DNA of 7,522 nt from Bacteroidota bacterium (GCA_021824855.1 JAKAJX010000270.1:1-7522), one strand, 5' to 3'. Numbered from the stretch's first letter, positions 1-6,961 are shown. A program made the numbers and translations. The notes: generated by a model from the letters alone, not told the origin.

Positions 1-1111
1 TATTGAACATTTTAGTTGGCCTTTAATTTTTATGATTAATATTCCTATTGGAATTATAGCCACTATGCTCACTTTTACCTTTGTAGAAAAAAAGGAAAAT
101 GAAGGAAAAAATAAAAAAAATATTCATATAGATTACTTAGGCATTGTTCTCTTAGCAGTAGGTATTGGCTGTTTGCAATATGTATTGGAAAGAGGAGAAT
201 CGGAAGATTGGTTTAGCAGCGAATATATTCGCATAGCTTCTGTATTTGCATTAATAGGCTTGGTTGGTTTTATTTATTACGAATTAAGTATTCCCTCGCC
301 TGCTGTTAATTTAAAAGTATTACGCAACAGAAATCTTGCCTTTACTACCCTATTTACTTTTATTGTGGGCTTAGGACTATTTACCTCAGTATTTGTTTTT
401 CCGGTATTAGCCCAGCGTGTATTAGGCTTTACTGCTTACGAAACAGGATTAACCTTATTAACGCCCACATTAATTACCGTTATTATGATGCCCATTATTG
501 GTAAAACAATGAGCAAAGGCGTTTCACCAATTCCTTTTGTAATAACAGGTTTTCTTTTGTTTACTGCTTATTGTTATACAAGTTCATCAATTAGTCCTGA
601 TGTAAATAAATGGGATTTCTTTTTTCCATTAGCATTAAGAGCCATAGGAATAAGTATGGTACAATTGCCTTTAATCAATCAGGCAGTTGCAGGATTGCAA
701 CCAAAAGATTATGCATCGGGTATTTCACTGAATAATATGATAAGACAACTGGGTGGTGCTTTTGGAATTGCTTTAGCCAACAATTACATTGCTAACAGAT
801 ACGCACAACACAGAATGGATTTGGTAAGTAATATTCCCAATGGTTCATTACAATTAACAGAACGCATTCATACAATTTCACAAGGAATTATTGCAAAAAC
901 CGGCGATGCTGCAACTGCTACTACTAAAGCACTGGGCTTTATTAATTTATCGGTTGATAGACAAGCGAACTATTTAGCCTATTTAGATACATTTAGATTA
1001 ATAGGCATATTCTTTATTGTAGCAATTCCATTTGTATTGTTTTTAAGAGTAAAGAAAAAAACTCCGCAAGAAGTTGCCGAATCCATGAAAGCTGCGGCAG
1101 AATCGCATTAG
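1..1111 (+). CDS. DHA2-family MFS multidrug exporter, C-terminal part (5' end outside window)
   Basis: This is a proton-driven drug exporter of the inner membrane, of the EmrB/QacA (DHA2, 14-helix) type. The reading frame is open from base 2, before the first ATG at 32, and the residues encoded there (HFSWPLIFMINIPIG, bases 8-52) match the conserved W..iF.iNiPiG motif at helix 6 of DHA2 proteins. The gene is therefore cut by the window edge and ATG 32 is an internal methionine. About nine hydrophobic segments are visible, which fits helices 6 to 14. The typical DYLG start of helix 7 (from about base 132) and the late GLQPKDYASG / IRQLGGAFGIA region (about 691-777) are present. The lysine-rich loop after helix 6 and the charged tail are as expected. 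A TolC-family gene follows 44 nt downstream on the same strand, so both are probably co-transcribed with an EmrA/HlyD-like adaptor further upstream. The substrate cannot be told from sequence. Confidence 0.93.
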   Translation, partial: IEHFSWPLIFMINIPIGIIATMLTFTFVEKKENEGKNKKNIHIDYLGIVLLAVGIGCLQYVLERGESEDWFSSEYIRIASVFALIGLVGFIYYELSIPSPAVNLKVLRNRNLAFTTLFTFIVGLGLFTSVFVFPVLAQRVLGFTAYETGLTLLTPTLITVIMMPIIGKTMSKGVSPIPFVITGFLLFTAYCYTSSSISPDVNKWDFFFPLALRAIGISMVQLPLINQAVAGLQPKDYASGISLNNMIRQLGGAFGIALANNYIANRYAQHRMDLVSNIPNGSLQLTERIHTISQGIIAKTGDAATATTKALGFINLSVDRQANYLAYLDTFRLIGIFFIVAIPFVLFLRVKKKTPQEVAESMKAAAESH

Positions 1112-1155
1112 AAATAACTGAGAAAAAAGTATCAACAATTAAACTAATTATAAAC

Positions 1156-2454
1156 ATGAAGCAAACATTATCCATTATTTTATTTCAATTTTCAGTACTT
1201 GTAGCATTTGCTCAACCAAAAGTAAATAACGAGCTAAAAACATTAATTACTCAATCATTTTCCTATTTTCCTAAGGTTAAAGAAGTGGAAAATATTGTTG
1301 CTACTGCGAAAGATAAAGTTGCATTAACTGAACTAAATAAATCGCCCGAAGTAGCGTATGAAGCTTCGTATAATTATGTAAAACCAAAAATTGAAATCCC
1401 CTTTCCAATGGGACCCAATGGCAGTTTAGTAAACTTTCAATTTGCACCTGTAAACAATGTTGCAACCGATATAAATGCATCTTATGCATTATTCGATTTT
1501 GGAAGAATGAAAGCAACTATTCAAAAATCGAAAGATGAATTACAATATGCACAACATAATGTTGATTTGATTAAGAATCAATTAGCAGCTCAAGTTGCTA
1601 CCGTTTACTATAATATAGTTTTTTTGAAAAAAGCCATTTCAATTGAAGATAGTGTACTAAATTTTTTAAACGATAATAAAGTAATTACAGAAAGTAAATT
1701 ACAAAATGGAGATGCATTAAAAATAGATCTTTTAAACATTAAAGCTACTATTGATGCTGAACAAAATAAAAAAGTAGATTTACAAAATAGCTTACAAAAA
1801 CAATTAAACTTATTAGCTTATACTACTAATACCAACCAAAGTTCAGGTACTAATTTTGATTTTGATATAAACCTTACCGATACCGCTTCTGCATTACTTT
1901 CGGCTCAAATAAATAATGTTGAATTTCTATTAGCAAAAGATAAAATTAAACAAGCTAAAAGCGATTTATCTATTGCAATGTTAACCGATAAACCATATAT
2001 TGGAGTACATGCTGCAGCAGGCGTAAAAAATGGTTATGTACCCGATGTTAATGCAGTTCAATTTAATTATATAGCAGGTGTTTCTTTATCGGTTCCTATT
2101 TATAATGGAGGTAAAACAAAACAACAAATTAAATTACAAGAACATCTTATTAAGCAAAATGAATTGGCAGTTGAATCGCTGAATAATAATTATAAAAAAG
2201 ATATAGCACAAGCAATTACCGATATTAGAAGTAATTACGAACGTATTAACAATATGAAAGGACAAATTGAACAAACCATATATGCTGAACAATTAGCAGG
2301 AACAAGGTATAAAGATGGAGTTGGTACTAATTTAGAACTTACCAATGCAAGCACCAATGTAGAAAGAGCCGAGTTAACAAAACTTCAGTACGAGTATCAG
2401 CTATGTTTGGCTAAATTAGAATTGGCTAAAATAATGGGCTATCAATATTGGTAA
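1156..2454 (+). CDS. TolC-family outer-membrane efflux channel
   Basis: This 432-residue protein is predicted to form the outer-membrane and periplasmic exit duct of a tripartite efflux pump. Residues 1-19 form a Sec signal peptide with a likely cleavage after AFA (19/20). There is no lipobox cysteine, so it is not a lipoprotein of the OprM kind. The two-fold internal repeat of the outer membrane efflux (OEP) family is visible: ALFDFGRMKATIQKSKDEL (111-129) corresponds to VPIYNGGKTKQQIKLQEH (313-330), and KLQNGDALKIDLLN (181-194) corresponds to RYKDGVGTNLELTNA (384-398). Each half has long amphipathic Gln/Lys/Asn-rich helices, as in TolC hairpins. Length is normal for the family. The ATG at 1156 follows an A-rich leader with no Shine-Dalgarno sequence. 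The 44-nt gap after the exporter gene contains no terminator, which supports one operon. The partner identity is inferred from position. Confidence 0.93.
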   Translation: MKQTLSIILFQFSVLVAFAQPKVNNELKTLITQSFSYFPKVKEVENIVATAKDKVALTELNKSPEVAYEASYNYVKPKIEIPFPMGPNGSLVNFQFAPVNNVATDINASYALFDFGRMKATIQKSKDELQYAQHNVDLIKNQLAAQVATVYYNIVFLKKAISIEDSVLNFLNDNKVITESKLQNGDALKIDLLNIKATIDAEQNKKVDLQNSLQKQLNLLAYTTNTNQSSGTNFDFDINLTDTASALLSAQINNVEFLLAKDKIKQAKSDLSIAMLTDKPYIGVHAAAGVKNGYVPDVNAVQFNYIAGVSLSVPIYNGGKTKQQIKLQEHLIKQNELAVESLNNNYKKDIAQAITDIRSNYERINNMKGQIEQTIYAEQLAGTRYKDGVGTNLELTNASTNVERAELTKLQYEYQLCLAKLELAKIMGYQYW

Positions 2455-2485
2455 ATAAATACAACCAATTGTTATTATTTATTTA
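2452..2485. terminator. Convergent A/T hairpin spanning both stop codons
   Basis: A perfect 10-bp inverted repeat has arms TAAATAAATA (2452-2461) and TATTTATTTA (2476-2485). A 1x2 internal mismatch and a further 3-bp AAC/GTT pairing close on a CAATT loop. The arms contain the TAA stop of the TolC gene (2452-2454) and of the minus-strand SET gene (2479-2481). Being nearly symmetrical it could act in both directions, but the stem is entirely A/T, so termination strength is uncertain. Confidence 0.45.
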
Positions 2486-2910
2486 GCATTAAACCATACA
2501 GGCGTTGCATCAGATGGGTGAGCATTGTAATTAATGTATAATTCTTCTCCTTTTGAAATATTTCTTACAGTAGTAATTGTCATAAGATTATTATCAAAAT
2601 CCATATCATAATCGCAATTGGCATTATAATCGTGATTATACATAGAAATATATCCTAAGCCTAATGCACCTTTTTTTCTCGATACGCCCCATTCAAAAAT
2701 ATAATGAAAAAGTTTAGTTTCTTCAATAGATTTTCTTTCTTTAACCGAGAAAATAAGTACAGGAGATATTTCAATAACAGTACCTGCTTTAATATTTTTA
2801 TTGGCAAAAACACCTTTACCACTTTTGCAGATGGGGCAATAAATACAATTGGCAAAATCATAATAAAAAAATAAGTCGGGCGAAGGTAATTGATATTTAT
2901 GATGCATCAT
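2479..2910 (-). CDS. SET-domain protein (putative protein-lysine methyltransferase)
   Basis: The protein is 143 residues and consists almost only of a SET domain, which uses S-adenosylmethionine to methylate lysine side chains; its substrate is unknown. Visible motifs are the N-terminal GKGVFA strand (31-36) followed by IKAGTVIE, the NH motif in MYNHDYNANCDY (90-101), and the C-terminal GEELYINY (121-128), whose last tyrosine (Y128) is in the position of the catalytic SET tyrosine. The GALGLGYISMYNH stretch (81-93) resembles a small SET family I know from Bacteroidota genomes. Cysteines 22, 25 and 28 form a C-x2-C-x2-C cluster just before the domain, which I do not recall in that family. Two ATG codons are adjacent (2910 and 2907) and either could start the protein. 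It is convergent with the TolC gene and divergent from the SDR gene. Cytosolic, with no signal peptide. Confidence 0.85.
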   Translation of the reverse strand: MMHHKYQLPSPDLFFYYDFANCIYCPICKSGKGVFANKNIKAGTVIEISPVLIFSVKERKSIEETKLFHYIFEWGVSRKKGALGLGYISMYNHDYNANCDYDMDFDNNLMTITTVRNISKGEELYINYNAHPSDATPVWFNAK

Positions 2911-2944
2911 TTATTTATATAACATTACCTTTATTTTAATTAGT
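2911..2944. promoter_or_regulatory. 34-nt divergent intergenic region with possible promoter
   Basis: Only 34 nt separate the start codons of the SET gene (minus) and the SDR gene (plus), so the two promoters must overlap each other or the coding sequences. On the plus strand TACCTTTA (2926-2933) matches seven of eight positions of the Bacteroidota -7 element TAnnTTTG. No matching -33 TTG is found at normal spacing, and none was found for the minus strand. No Shine-Dalgarno sequence is visible on either side. Confidence 0.3.
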
Positions 2945-3592
2945 ATGAAAACAGTAATTATTACAGGAACCAATGGAATGATTGGCAGATTAATTTTAGA
3001 AAATTGTTTACTGAATGAAAATATAAACAAAGTAATTTCTATTACCAGAAAGCCACTTGGCATTAAGCATCATAAATTAATTGAAATAATTCATCACAAC
3101 TTTTTAAACTTTAGCATCATTGAAGATCAACTAAAAAATATTGATATTGTGTACTATTGCTTGGGCGTTTATACAGGGCAAATTTCTTCGAATGAATTTA
3201 AAGAAATTACGGTACACTATACGCAATCATTCGCTAAAACAATACAACAACTTAACCCTAATTGCAGTTTTTGTTTTTTGAGTGGTGCCGGTGCCGATTC
3301 TTCCGAAAAAAGTACTATTTTATTTGCAAGAGAAAAAGGTATTGCAGAAAATATTTTACTGCAATTACAGTTTAAAGCAACCTATATTTTTAGACCAGGA
3401 TATATATACCCAATAACTCCCAGAAAAGAACCCAATATTTTTTATACCGTAATGAGAAAACTATATAAACCACTTGCTTTTATATACCCCAATATTGGTA
3501 TTAGCTCTACCGACTTGGCTAATAAAATATTTACAATTGGCTTAAATGGCGGAACTAACATCATCTATGAAAATAGAGATATAAAAAAATGA
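2945..3592 (+). CDS. Atypical SDR, NAD(P)-binding Rossmann protein (NAD-dependent epimerase/dehydratase family)
   Basis: This 215-residue cytosolic protein has one Rossmann fold. The dinucleotide-binding loop is TGTNGMIG (7-14). VYYCLGV (69-75) sits where the adenine-side strand of SDR proteins ends. FLSGAGADSS (111-120) carries the usual serine region and FRPGYIYP (149-156) follows the expected strand. The overall pattern (a kVi.itRKPlGi strand, SGAG..S...KG..E, FRPGY) is that of small NAD(P)H-binding proteins related to the HTATIP2-like atypical SDRs. The SDR Y-x3-K motif appears as F127-x3-K131, so the catalytic tyrosine is missing, which suggests either a non-standard reaction or a binding role. 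Substrate and pathway are unknown. The gene diverges from the SET gene and converges with the response regulator, so it is probably transcribed alone. Confidence 0.8.
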   Translation: MKTVIITGTNGMIGRLILENCLLNENINKVISITRKPLGIKHHKLIEIIHHNFLNFSIIEDQLKNIDIVYYCLGVYTGQISSNEFKEITVHYTQSFAKTIQQLNPNCSFCFLSGAGADSSEKSTILFAREKGIAENILLQLQFKATYIFRPGYIYPITPRKEPNIFYTVMRKLYKPLAFIYPNIGISSTDLANKIFTIGLNGGTNIIYENRDIKK

Positions 3593-3622
3593 AACCAATC
3601 AAATCAAGTAAAATAACAACTT

Positions 3623-3640
3623 CTTATGCAACAGCATAAG
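3623..3640 (-). terminator. Perfect 7-bp hairpin at the 3' end of the response regulator
   Basis: CTTATGC (3623-3629) and GCATAAG (3634-3640) form a perfect stem around a 4-nt loop. The hairpin contains the last codons and the stop codon (3624-3626) of the minus-strand response regulator. On that strand it is followed by a T-rich stretch (TTGTTATTTT), as in a weak intrinsic terminator. On the plus strand no T-tract follows, so it is better suited to the response regulator than to the SDR gene that ends at 3592. Confidence 0.5.
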
Positions 3641-4310
3641 GCATCGTATTTAACGTTAACCCTTTTTTTAAAGAAAAATATTCCAAATCACCTCTCGAAG
3701 AAATGGCTAATTTATTTTTAACTACGGTAAAATAAGATTCAATTGTTGCCGTATCTACTTGCATTAATTCAGCAATTTGATCAAAGCTTAAAGATTTTCG
3801 TGTAGAAGCCAGTATAATAAATATTCTTTCGGCCAATGTTAAATTATACGGCTGATTGGGCGAAAGCATTATTTTACTTTTTTCGTTATACGGCAAAATA
3901 TCTTCCATACCAATTACGGCAAAATGATCAATAAAAATTTCATTCTTTTGTATTGCTTCCCATGCAAAATGAAAATGCATTTCAATAGCAGCTTTTAGTA
4001 TATAAGCATCTACACCCGATGCAAATGCAGTTTTTAATAATTTAGGCTCATCGAATACAGATGTGCAAATAATTTTAATTGATGGGTAATTGAGTTTTAT
4101 AAAATGAGTTAAAGAAATTCCATCAATAATAGGCATATTAATATCGGTTAAAATAATGTCGGGTATTTGTTTTTTTTGAGTAAGTGCTCGTAAAAAATCG
4201 TACCCGTTTTCATGTGCATATAAAACCGAAGCATTCCATTTTGTTGTAAAATATTCATTTAACCGTTCTATTGTAGGCAAATGATCGTCGACAATTGCAA
4301 TTGAAAACAT
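3624..4310 (-). CDS. Two-component response regulator, receiver plus LuxR/NarL-type HTH
   Basis: This is a 228-residue DNA-binding response regulator. The receiver domain (about 1-120) has the acidic pair D8/D9, the phospho-acceptor D56 within LTDINMPIIDG, the T83/S84 switch position and the conserved lysine K106 in AYILKAA. After a linker, residues about 157-206 resemble the NarL/LuxR helix-turn-helix: LTLAERIFIILAS, FDQIAELMQVDTATIESY and KNKLAISSR follow the family spacing, though the usual GxS turn and recognition-helix residues are divergent. I chose ATG at 4310 (MFSIAIVDDH). An in-frame TTG at 4316 would add only two residues and is less likely. No histidine kinase gene is in the window, so it appears as an orphan regulator. 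Terminator-like hairpins on both flanks indicate a single-gene transcript. The target genes are unknown. Confidence 0.88.
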   Translation of the reverse strand: MFSIAIVDDHLPTIERLNEYFTTKWNASVLYAHENGYDFLRALTQKKQIPDIILTDINMPIIDGISLTHFIKLNYPSIKIICTSVFDEPKLLKTAFASGVDAYILKAAIEMHFHFAWEAIQKNEIFIDHFAVIGMEDILPYNEKSKIMLSPNQPYNLTLAERIFIILASTRKSLSFDQIAELMQVDTATIESYFTVVKNKLAISSRGDLEYFSLKKGLTLNTMPYAVA

Positions 4311-4387
4311 AAGCAAATTTTAATATTGTAGTCTAGTTCGGGGGATGATTACAAAGTAATGAAATTATTACATAGCAGTATATGGGG
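4311..4387 (-). promoter_or_regulatory. Upstream region of the response regulator with a short inverted repeat
   Basis: This stretch should hold the promoter of the minus-strand response regulator. It contains a 5-bp inverted repeat, GTAAT (4356-4360) and ATTAC (4367-4371), with a 6-nt spacer, 46-61 nt upstream of the start codon. On the minus strand TTACTTTG overlaps one arm and matches the Bacteroidota -7 element TAnnTTTG at all but the second position; no -33 TTG is seen at the usual distance. Either assignment is weak. Confidence 0.2.
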
Positions 4388-4411
4388 AAAAAGCCTCTTT
4401 TTTTTTGAAGC
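4388..4411 (-). terminator. Intrinsic terminator after the GNAT gene
   Basis: Read on the minus strand, GCTTC (4411-4407) pairs with GAGGC (4397-4393) with one G-T wobble, around a loop of nine A residues, and is directly followed by five T residues (4392-4388). The hairpin starts 20 nt after the stop codon of the acetyltransferase gene. An alternative fold on the plus strand, AAAAAG with CTTTTT (4388-4393 and 4397-4402) followed by four T residues, exists, but no plus-strand gene ends here. Confidence 0.5.
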
Positions 4412-4430
4412 AGTATTGCAAAAAATTTAC

Positions 4431-5030
4431 TCATTGTATTTTATGCAACAAAAAAAGTTTGCCTTCATCTATCCAATCTTGTTTTATAATACTTAATATA
4501 ATGGAGTCTCTTCTTGTACCATCGGGTTTAAAAGTATTGCTACGCAAAACACCTTCTACTTTGCAGCCAATACTTTTCATGGCAGCAATACTTCGTGCAT
4601 TGATATTATCTGCCCTAAACTCTACTCGCTCAAAACCCATCGTATCAAAAGCAAATTGCAACAATAAAAATTTACAGTGTTTGTTTAAGCCTGTTCCCCA
4701 AAATTCTCTACCATACCAAGTATATCCTAATTGCAAAGTATTCTGTTGTATTTGAATATCGTAAAAGCGAGTACAGCCTGCATAACGTTTTGTTCGTTTA
4801 TCAAATACAATAAAAGGATATTCTTTTTTTTCGCTTCGTGCTTGTATAGCAGTTCTAACATACTTTATTAAATTATCTTCCCCTGCTGCAGAGGTTAAAG
4901 AATATTTCCACAATTCCGGCTCATATAAAGCAAATGGTAATAGGTTATTAATATCGTCTATTTTTAAAGGCCGCAGTAAAACAATATCGTCCTCTAAAAA
5001 ATAATCTTCATTACAACTAAAATTATTCAT
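4431..5030 (-). CDS. GNAT-family N-acetyltransferase, RimJ/RimL type
   Basis: This 199-residue cytosolic enzyme is predicted to transfer an acetyl group from acetyl-CoA to an amine, a protein N-terminus or a small molecule. The N-terminal LLRPLKIDDINNLLPF (18-33) is the usual first strand and helix of the family. The acetyl-CoA pyrophosphate-binding loop is GREFWGTGLNKHCK (107-120), an R/Q-x2-G-x-G/A variant. ERVEFRADNINARSIAAMKS (134-153) and the EGVLRSNTFKPDGTRRD region (159-175) match the RimJ/RimL-like (Acetyltransf_3) pattern. Length is normal for that group. ATG 5030 is the only sensible start, leaving about 15 residues before the domain. The gene diverges from glmS with 95 nt between and has its own terminator-like hairpin. 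The substrate cannot be predicted, and the name RimJ or RimL would be over-specific. Confidence 0.88.
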   Translation of the reverse strand: MNNFSCNEDYFLEDDIVLLRPLKIDDINNLLPFALYEPELWKYSLTSAAGEDNLIKYVRTAIQARSEKKEYPFIVFDKRTKRYAGCTRFYDIQIQQNTLQLGYTWYGREFWGTGLNKHCKFLLLQFAFDTMGFERVEFRADNINARSIAAMKSIGCKVEGVLRSNTFKPDGTRRDSIILSIIKQDWIDEGKLFLLHKIQ

Positions 5031-5125
5031 TTACTAATTACTTGTATTGTGAAAAAAAGATACACAGTTTAACGCACGTAAATTGATTAAAATAATTGAT
5101 ATTGCATTAAAATAATCAAATTTTT
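5031..5125. promoter_or_regulatory. Divergent region between the GNAT gene and glmS, with an 11-bp direct repeat
   Basis: These 95 nt must hold promoters for both genes. The sequence ATTAAAATAAT occurs twice, at 5086-5096 and 5106-5116, a 20-bp period (about two helical turns) on the glmS side. TTGATTA (5083-5089) and TAATCAA (5113-5119) form an inverted pair around them. For the GNAT gene, TATCTTTT on the minus strand (5062-5055) matches TAnnTTTG at seven of eight positions and would give a leader of under 20 nt. I found no convincing -7 element for glmS and no Shine-Dalgarno sequence before either start. Confidence 0.3.
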
Positions 5126-6961
5126 ATGTGCGGAATAGTTGGTTACACCGGTTACAGAGAAGCATATCCGGTAATTATAAAAGGTTTAAAAAGGTTAGAA
5201 TATCGTGGTTACGATAGTTCGGGAGTAGCATTATTGAATACAGGTTTAAAAGTGTATAAAAAGAAGGGAAAAGTAGCAGAGTTAGAAGAAGATGTTATAG
5301 GCAAAGACCTTCATGGGCATATTGGTATTGGCCATACCCGATGGGCAACACATGGAGAACCCAGTGATAGAAATGCACATCCTCACCTATCGAATAGTGG
5401 CAACTTGGCAATGATACATAATGGCATTATTGAAAATTATGTTCCTATTAAAAACGATTTATTAAAAAAAGGTTACTCATTTAAAAGCGATACCGATACT
5501 GAAGTATTGCTGAATTTTATTGAAGATATTCAACAAAATAATAATTGCGGATTAGAAGAAGCATTGCGTATTGCACTTAAACGTATTGTAGGTGCTTATT
5601 GTATTTTATTAATTTCGAAAGACGATCCGGAAACTATTATTGCTGCCCGCAAAGGAAGCCCGTTGGTGATAGGTATTGGAAAAGGTGAACATTTTTTAGC
5701 CAGCGATGCATCGCCCATTATTGAATACACTAAAGAAGTGGTATATGTAAATGATTATGAAATTGCCATTATTCGTCCTGATGAATTAATTCTTAAAAAT
5801 TTAGGAAACGAAAAACAAACGCCTTTCATTCAAAAATTAGATTTAGAATTAGCAGCTATTGAAAAAGGTGGTTACAGCCACTTTATGCTGAAAGAAATTC
5901 ATGAACAATCCGAAACCATACACGATTGTTTAAGAGGAAGATTATTACCCGAAGTAGGCAAAATAATGATGGGTGGCATAGAAAATCATATTGATGCCTT
6001 AAAAAATGCACCACGTATTTTAATTGTTGCATGTGGTACAAGTTGGCATGCCGGACTTTTAGCAGAATATATGATTGAAGAATTATGTCGCATTCCGGTT
6101 GAAGTAGAATATGCCAGCGAATTTCGATACAGAAATCCTGTTATTCATAAAGGCGATGTTATTATTGCCATTTCGCAAAGTGGCGAAACTGCCGATACCT
6201 TGGTAGCATTAGAAAGTGCCAAAGAAAAAGGTGCATTTATTTTTGGTGTAGTAAATGTAGTTGGCAGTAGCATTGCACGCTTAAGTCATGCAGGTGCTTA
6301 TACGCATGCCGGCCCTGAAATTGGCGTAGCAAGTACTAAAGCATTTACCGGACAAATTACCGTACTTACCATGATGGCTTTAAAAATTGGTTTTGCCAAA
6401 GGAACTATTACCAATGAACGATATTTACAACTAATGAACGATTTAAATGCAGTTCCCGAAAAAGTGGCAGTGATATTAAAAAACACATCCAACATAGAAA
6501 GAATTGCAGAAAAATATAAAGATGCACACGACTTTTTATTTTTAGGTAGAGGATATAATTTTCCTATAGCATTAGAAGGTGCTTTAAAACTTAAAGAGAT
6601 TTCTTATATACATGCCGAAGGATATCCGGCCGCCGAAATGAAACATGGGCCCATTGCTTTAGTTGATGAAAACTTGCCTGTTGTATTTGTAGCAACCAAA
6701 GATTCTTATTACGAAAAAATAGTAAGCAATGTGCAAGAAATTAAAGCAAGAAAAGGAAAAGTTATTGCCGTTGCTACAGAGAATGATACAGTAATTCCTA
6801 GTATGGCCGATGATGTAATGTTTGTACCGGATGCAGATGAAATAATTGCTCCTTTATTAAGTGTTATTCCTTTGCAATTATTAAGTTACTTTGTTGGTAT
6901 TGCTAAAGGCTACGATGTAGATAAACCCAGAAATTTAGCTAAAAGTGTTACAGTAGAATGA
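5126..6961 (+). CDS. glmS: Glutamine--fructose-6-phosphate aminotransferase (isomerizing)
   Basis: This enzyme makes glucosamine-6-phosphate from fructose-6-phosphate and glutamine, the first committed step to UDP-GlcNAc for peptidoglycan and surface glycans. The protein is 611 residues, close to the 609 of the E. coli enzyme, and looks complete. The N-terminal glutaminase domain begins MCGIVGY, so Cys2 becomes the N-terminal nucleophile after Met removal. It also has YRGYDSSG (26-33), GHTRWATHG (69-77), HNGIIENY (98-105) and SDTDTEV (121-127). Two SIS sugar-binding domains follow: ACGTSWHAG (302-310) and SQSGETADT (350-358) in the first, and GRGYNFPIALEGALKLKE (474-491) in the second. E491, H507 and K606 correspond by alignment to the E. 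coli isomerase residues E488, H504 and K603, and the C-terminus PRNLAKSVTVE is canonical. The ATG is fixed by the need for CGI at the N-terminus. A DUF4954 gene follows after 66 nt. Confidence 0.98.
   Translation: MCGIVGYTGYREAYPVIIKGLKRLEYRGYDSSGVALLNTGLKVYKKKGKVAELEEDVIGKDLHGHIGIGHTRWATHGEPSDRNAHPHLSNSGNLAMIHNGIIENYVPIKNDLLKKGYSFKSDTDTEVLLNFIEDIQQNNNCGLEEALRIALKRIVGAYCILLISKDDPETIIAARKGSPLVIGIGKGEHFLASDASPIIEYTKEVVYVNDYEIAIIRPDELILKNLGNEKQTPFIQKLDLELAAIEKGGYSHFMLKEIHEQSETIHDCLRGRLLPEVGKIMMGGIENHIDALKNAPRILIVACGTSWHAGLLAEYMIEELCRIPVEVEYASEFRYRNPVIHKGDVIIAISQSGETADTLVALESAKEKGAFIFGVVNVVGSSIARLSHAGAYTHAGPEIGVASTKAFTGQITVLTMMALKIGFAKGTITNERYLQLMNDLNAVPEKVAVILKNTSNIERIAEKYKDAHDFLFLGRGYNFPIALEGALKLKEISYIHAEGYPAAEMKHGPIALVDENLPVVFVATKDSYYEKIVSNVQEIKARKGKVIAVATENDTVIPSMADDVMFVPDADEIIAPLLSVIPLQLLSYFVGIAKGYDVDKPRNLAKSVTVE

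Noticed and set aside
32..1111. ATG 32 as the true start of the exporter
   Set aside because: The frame continues upstream to the window edge and encodes the conserved SWPLIF part of the DHA2 motif, so the gene is truncated by the window rather than starting here.
1301..1516. Minus-strand open frame inside the TolC gene
   Set aside because: The plus strand encodes a well-conserved OEP repeat here; the antisense product has no family features.
2661..2861. Second minus-strand frame overlapping the SET gene
   Set aside because: It is a shifted frame of the SET coding sequence, whose motifs are intact in the other frame, so it is neither a frameshift nor an overlapping gene.
4311..4316. TTG start for the response regulator
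   Set aside because: It adds only Met-Leu before an ATG that begins the standard receiver N-terminus (MFSIAIVDDH).
4405..4755. Plus-strand open frame of 116 codons antisense to the acetyltransferase gene
   Set aside because: It starts with TTG, has no recognisable motif, and lies opposite a clear GNAT coding sequence with intact motifs.
5031..5125. glmS ribozyme or riboswitch upstream of glmS
   Set aside because: The spacer is only 95 nt, very A/T-rich and repetitive, too short for the ribozyme core, and no G/C-rich pseudoknot arms are present.
6298..6495. Minus-strand open frame within glmS
   Set aside because: It lies opposite the conserved SIS region of glmS and shows no independent coding signs.
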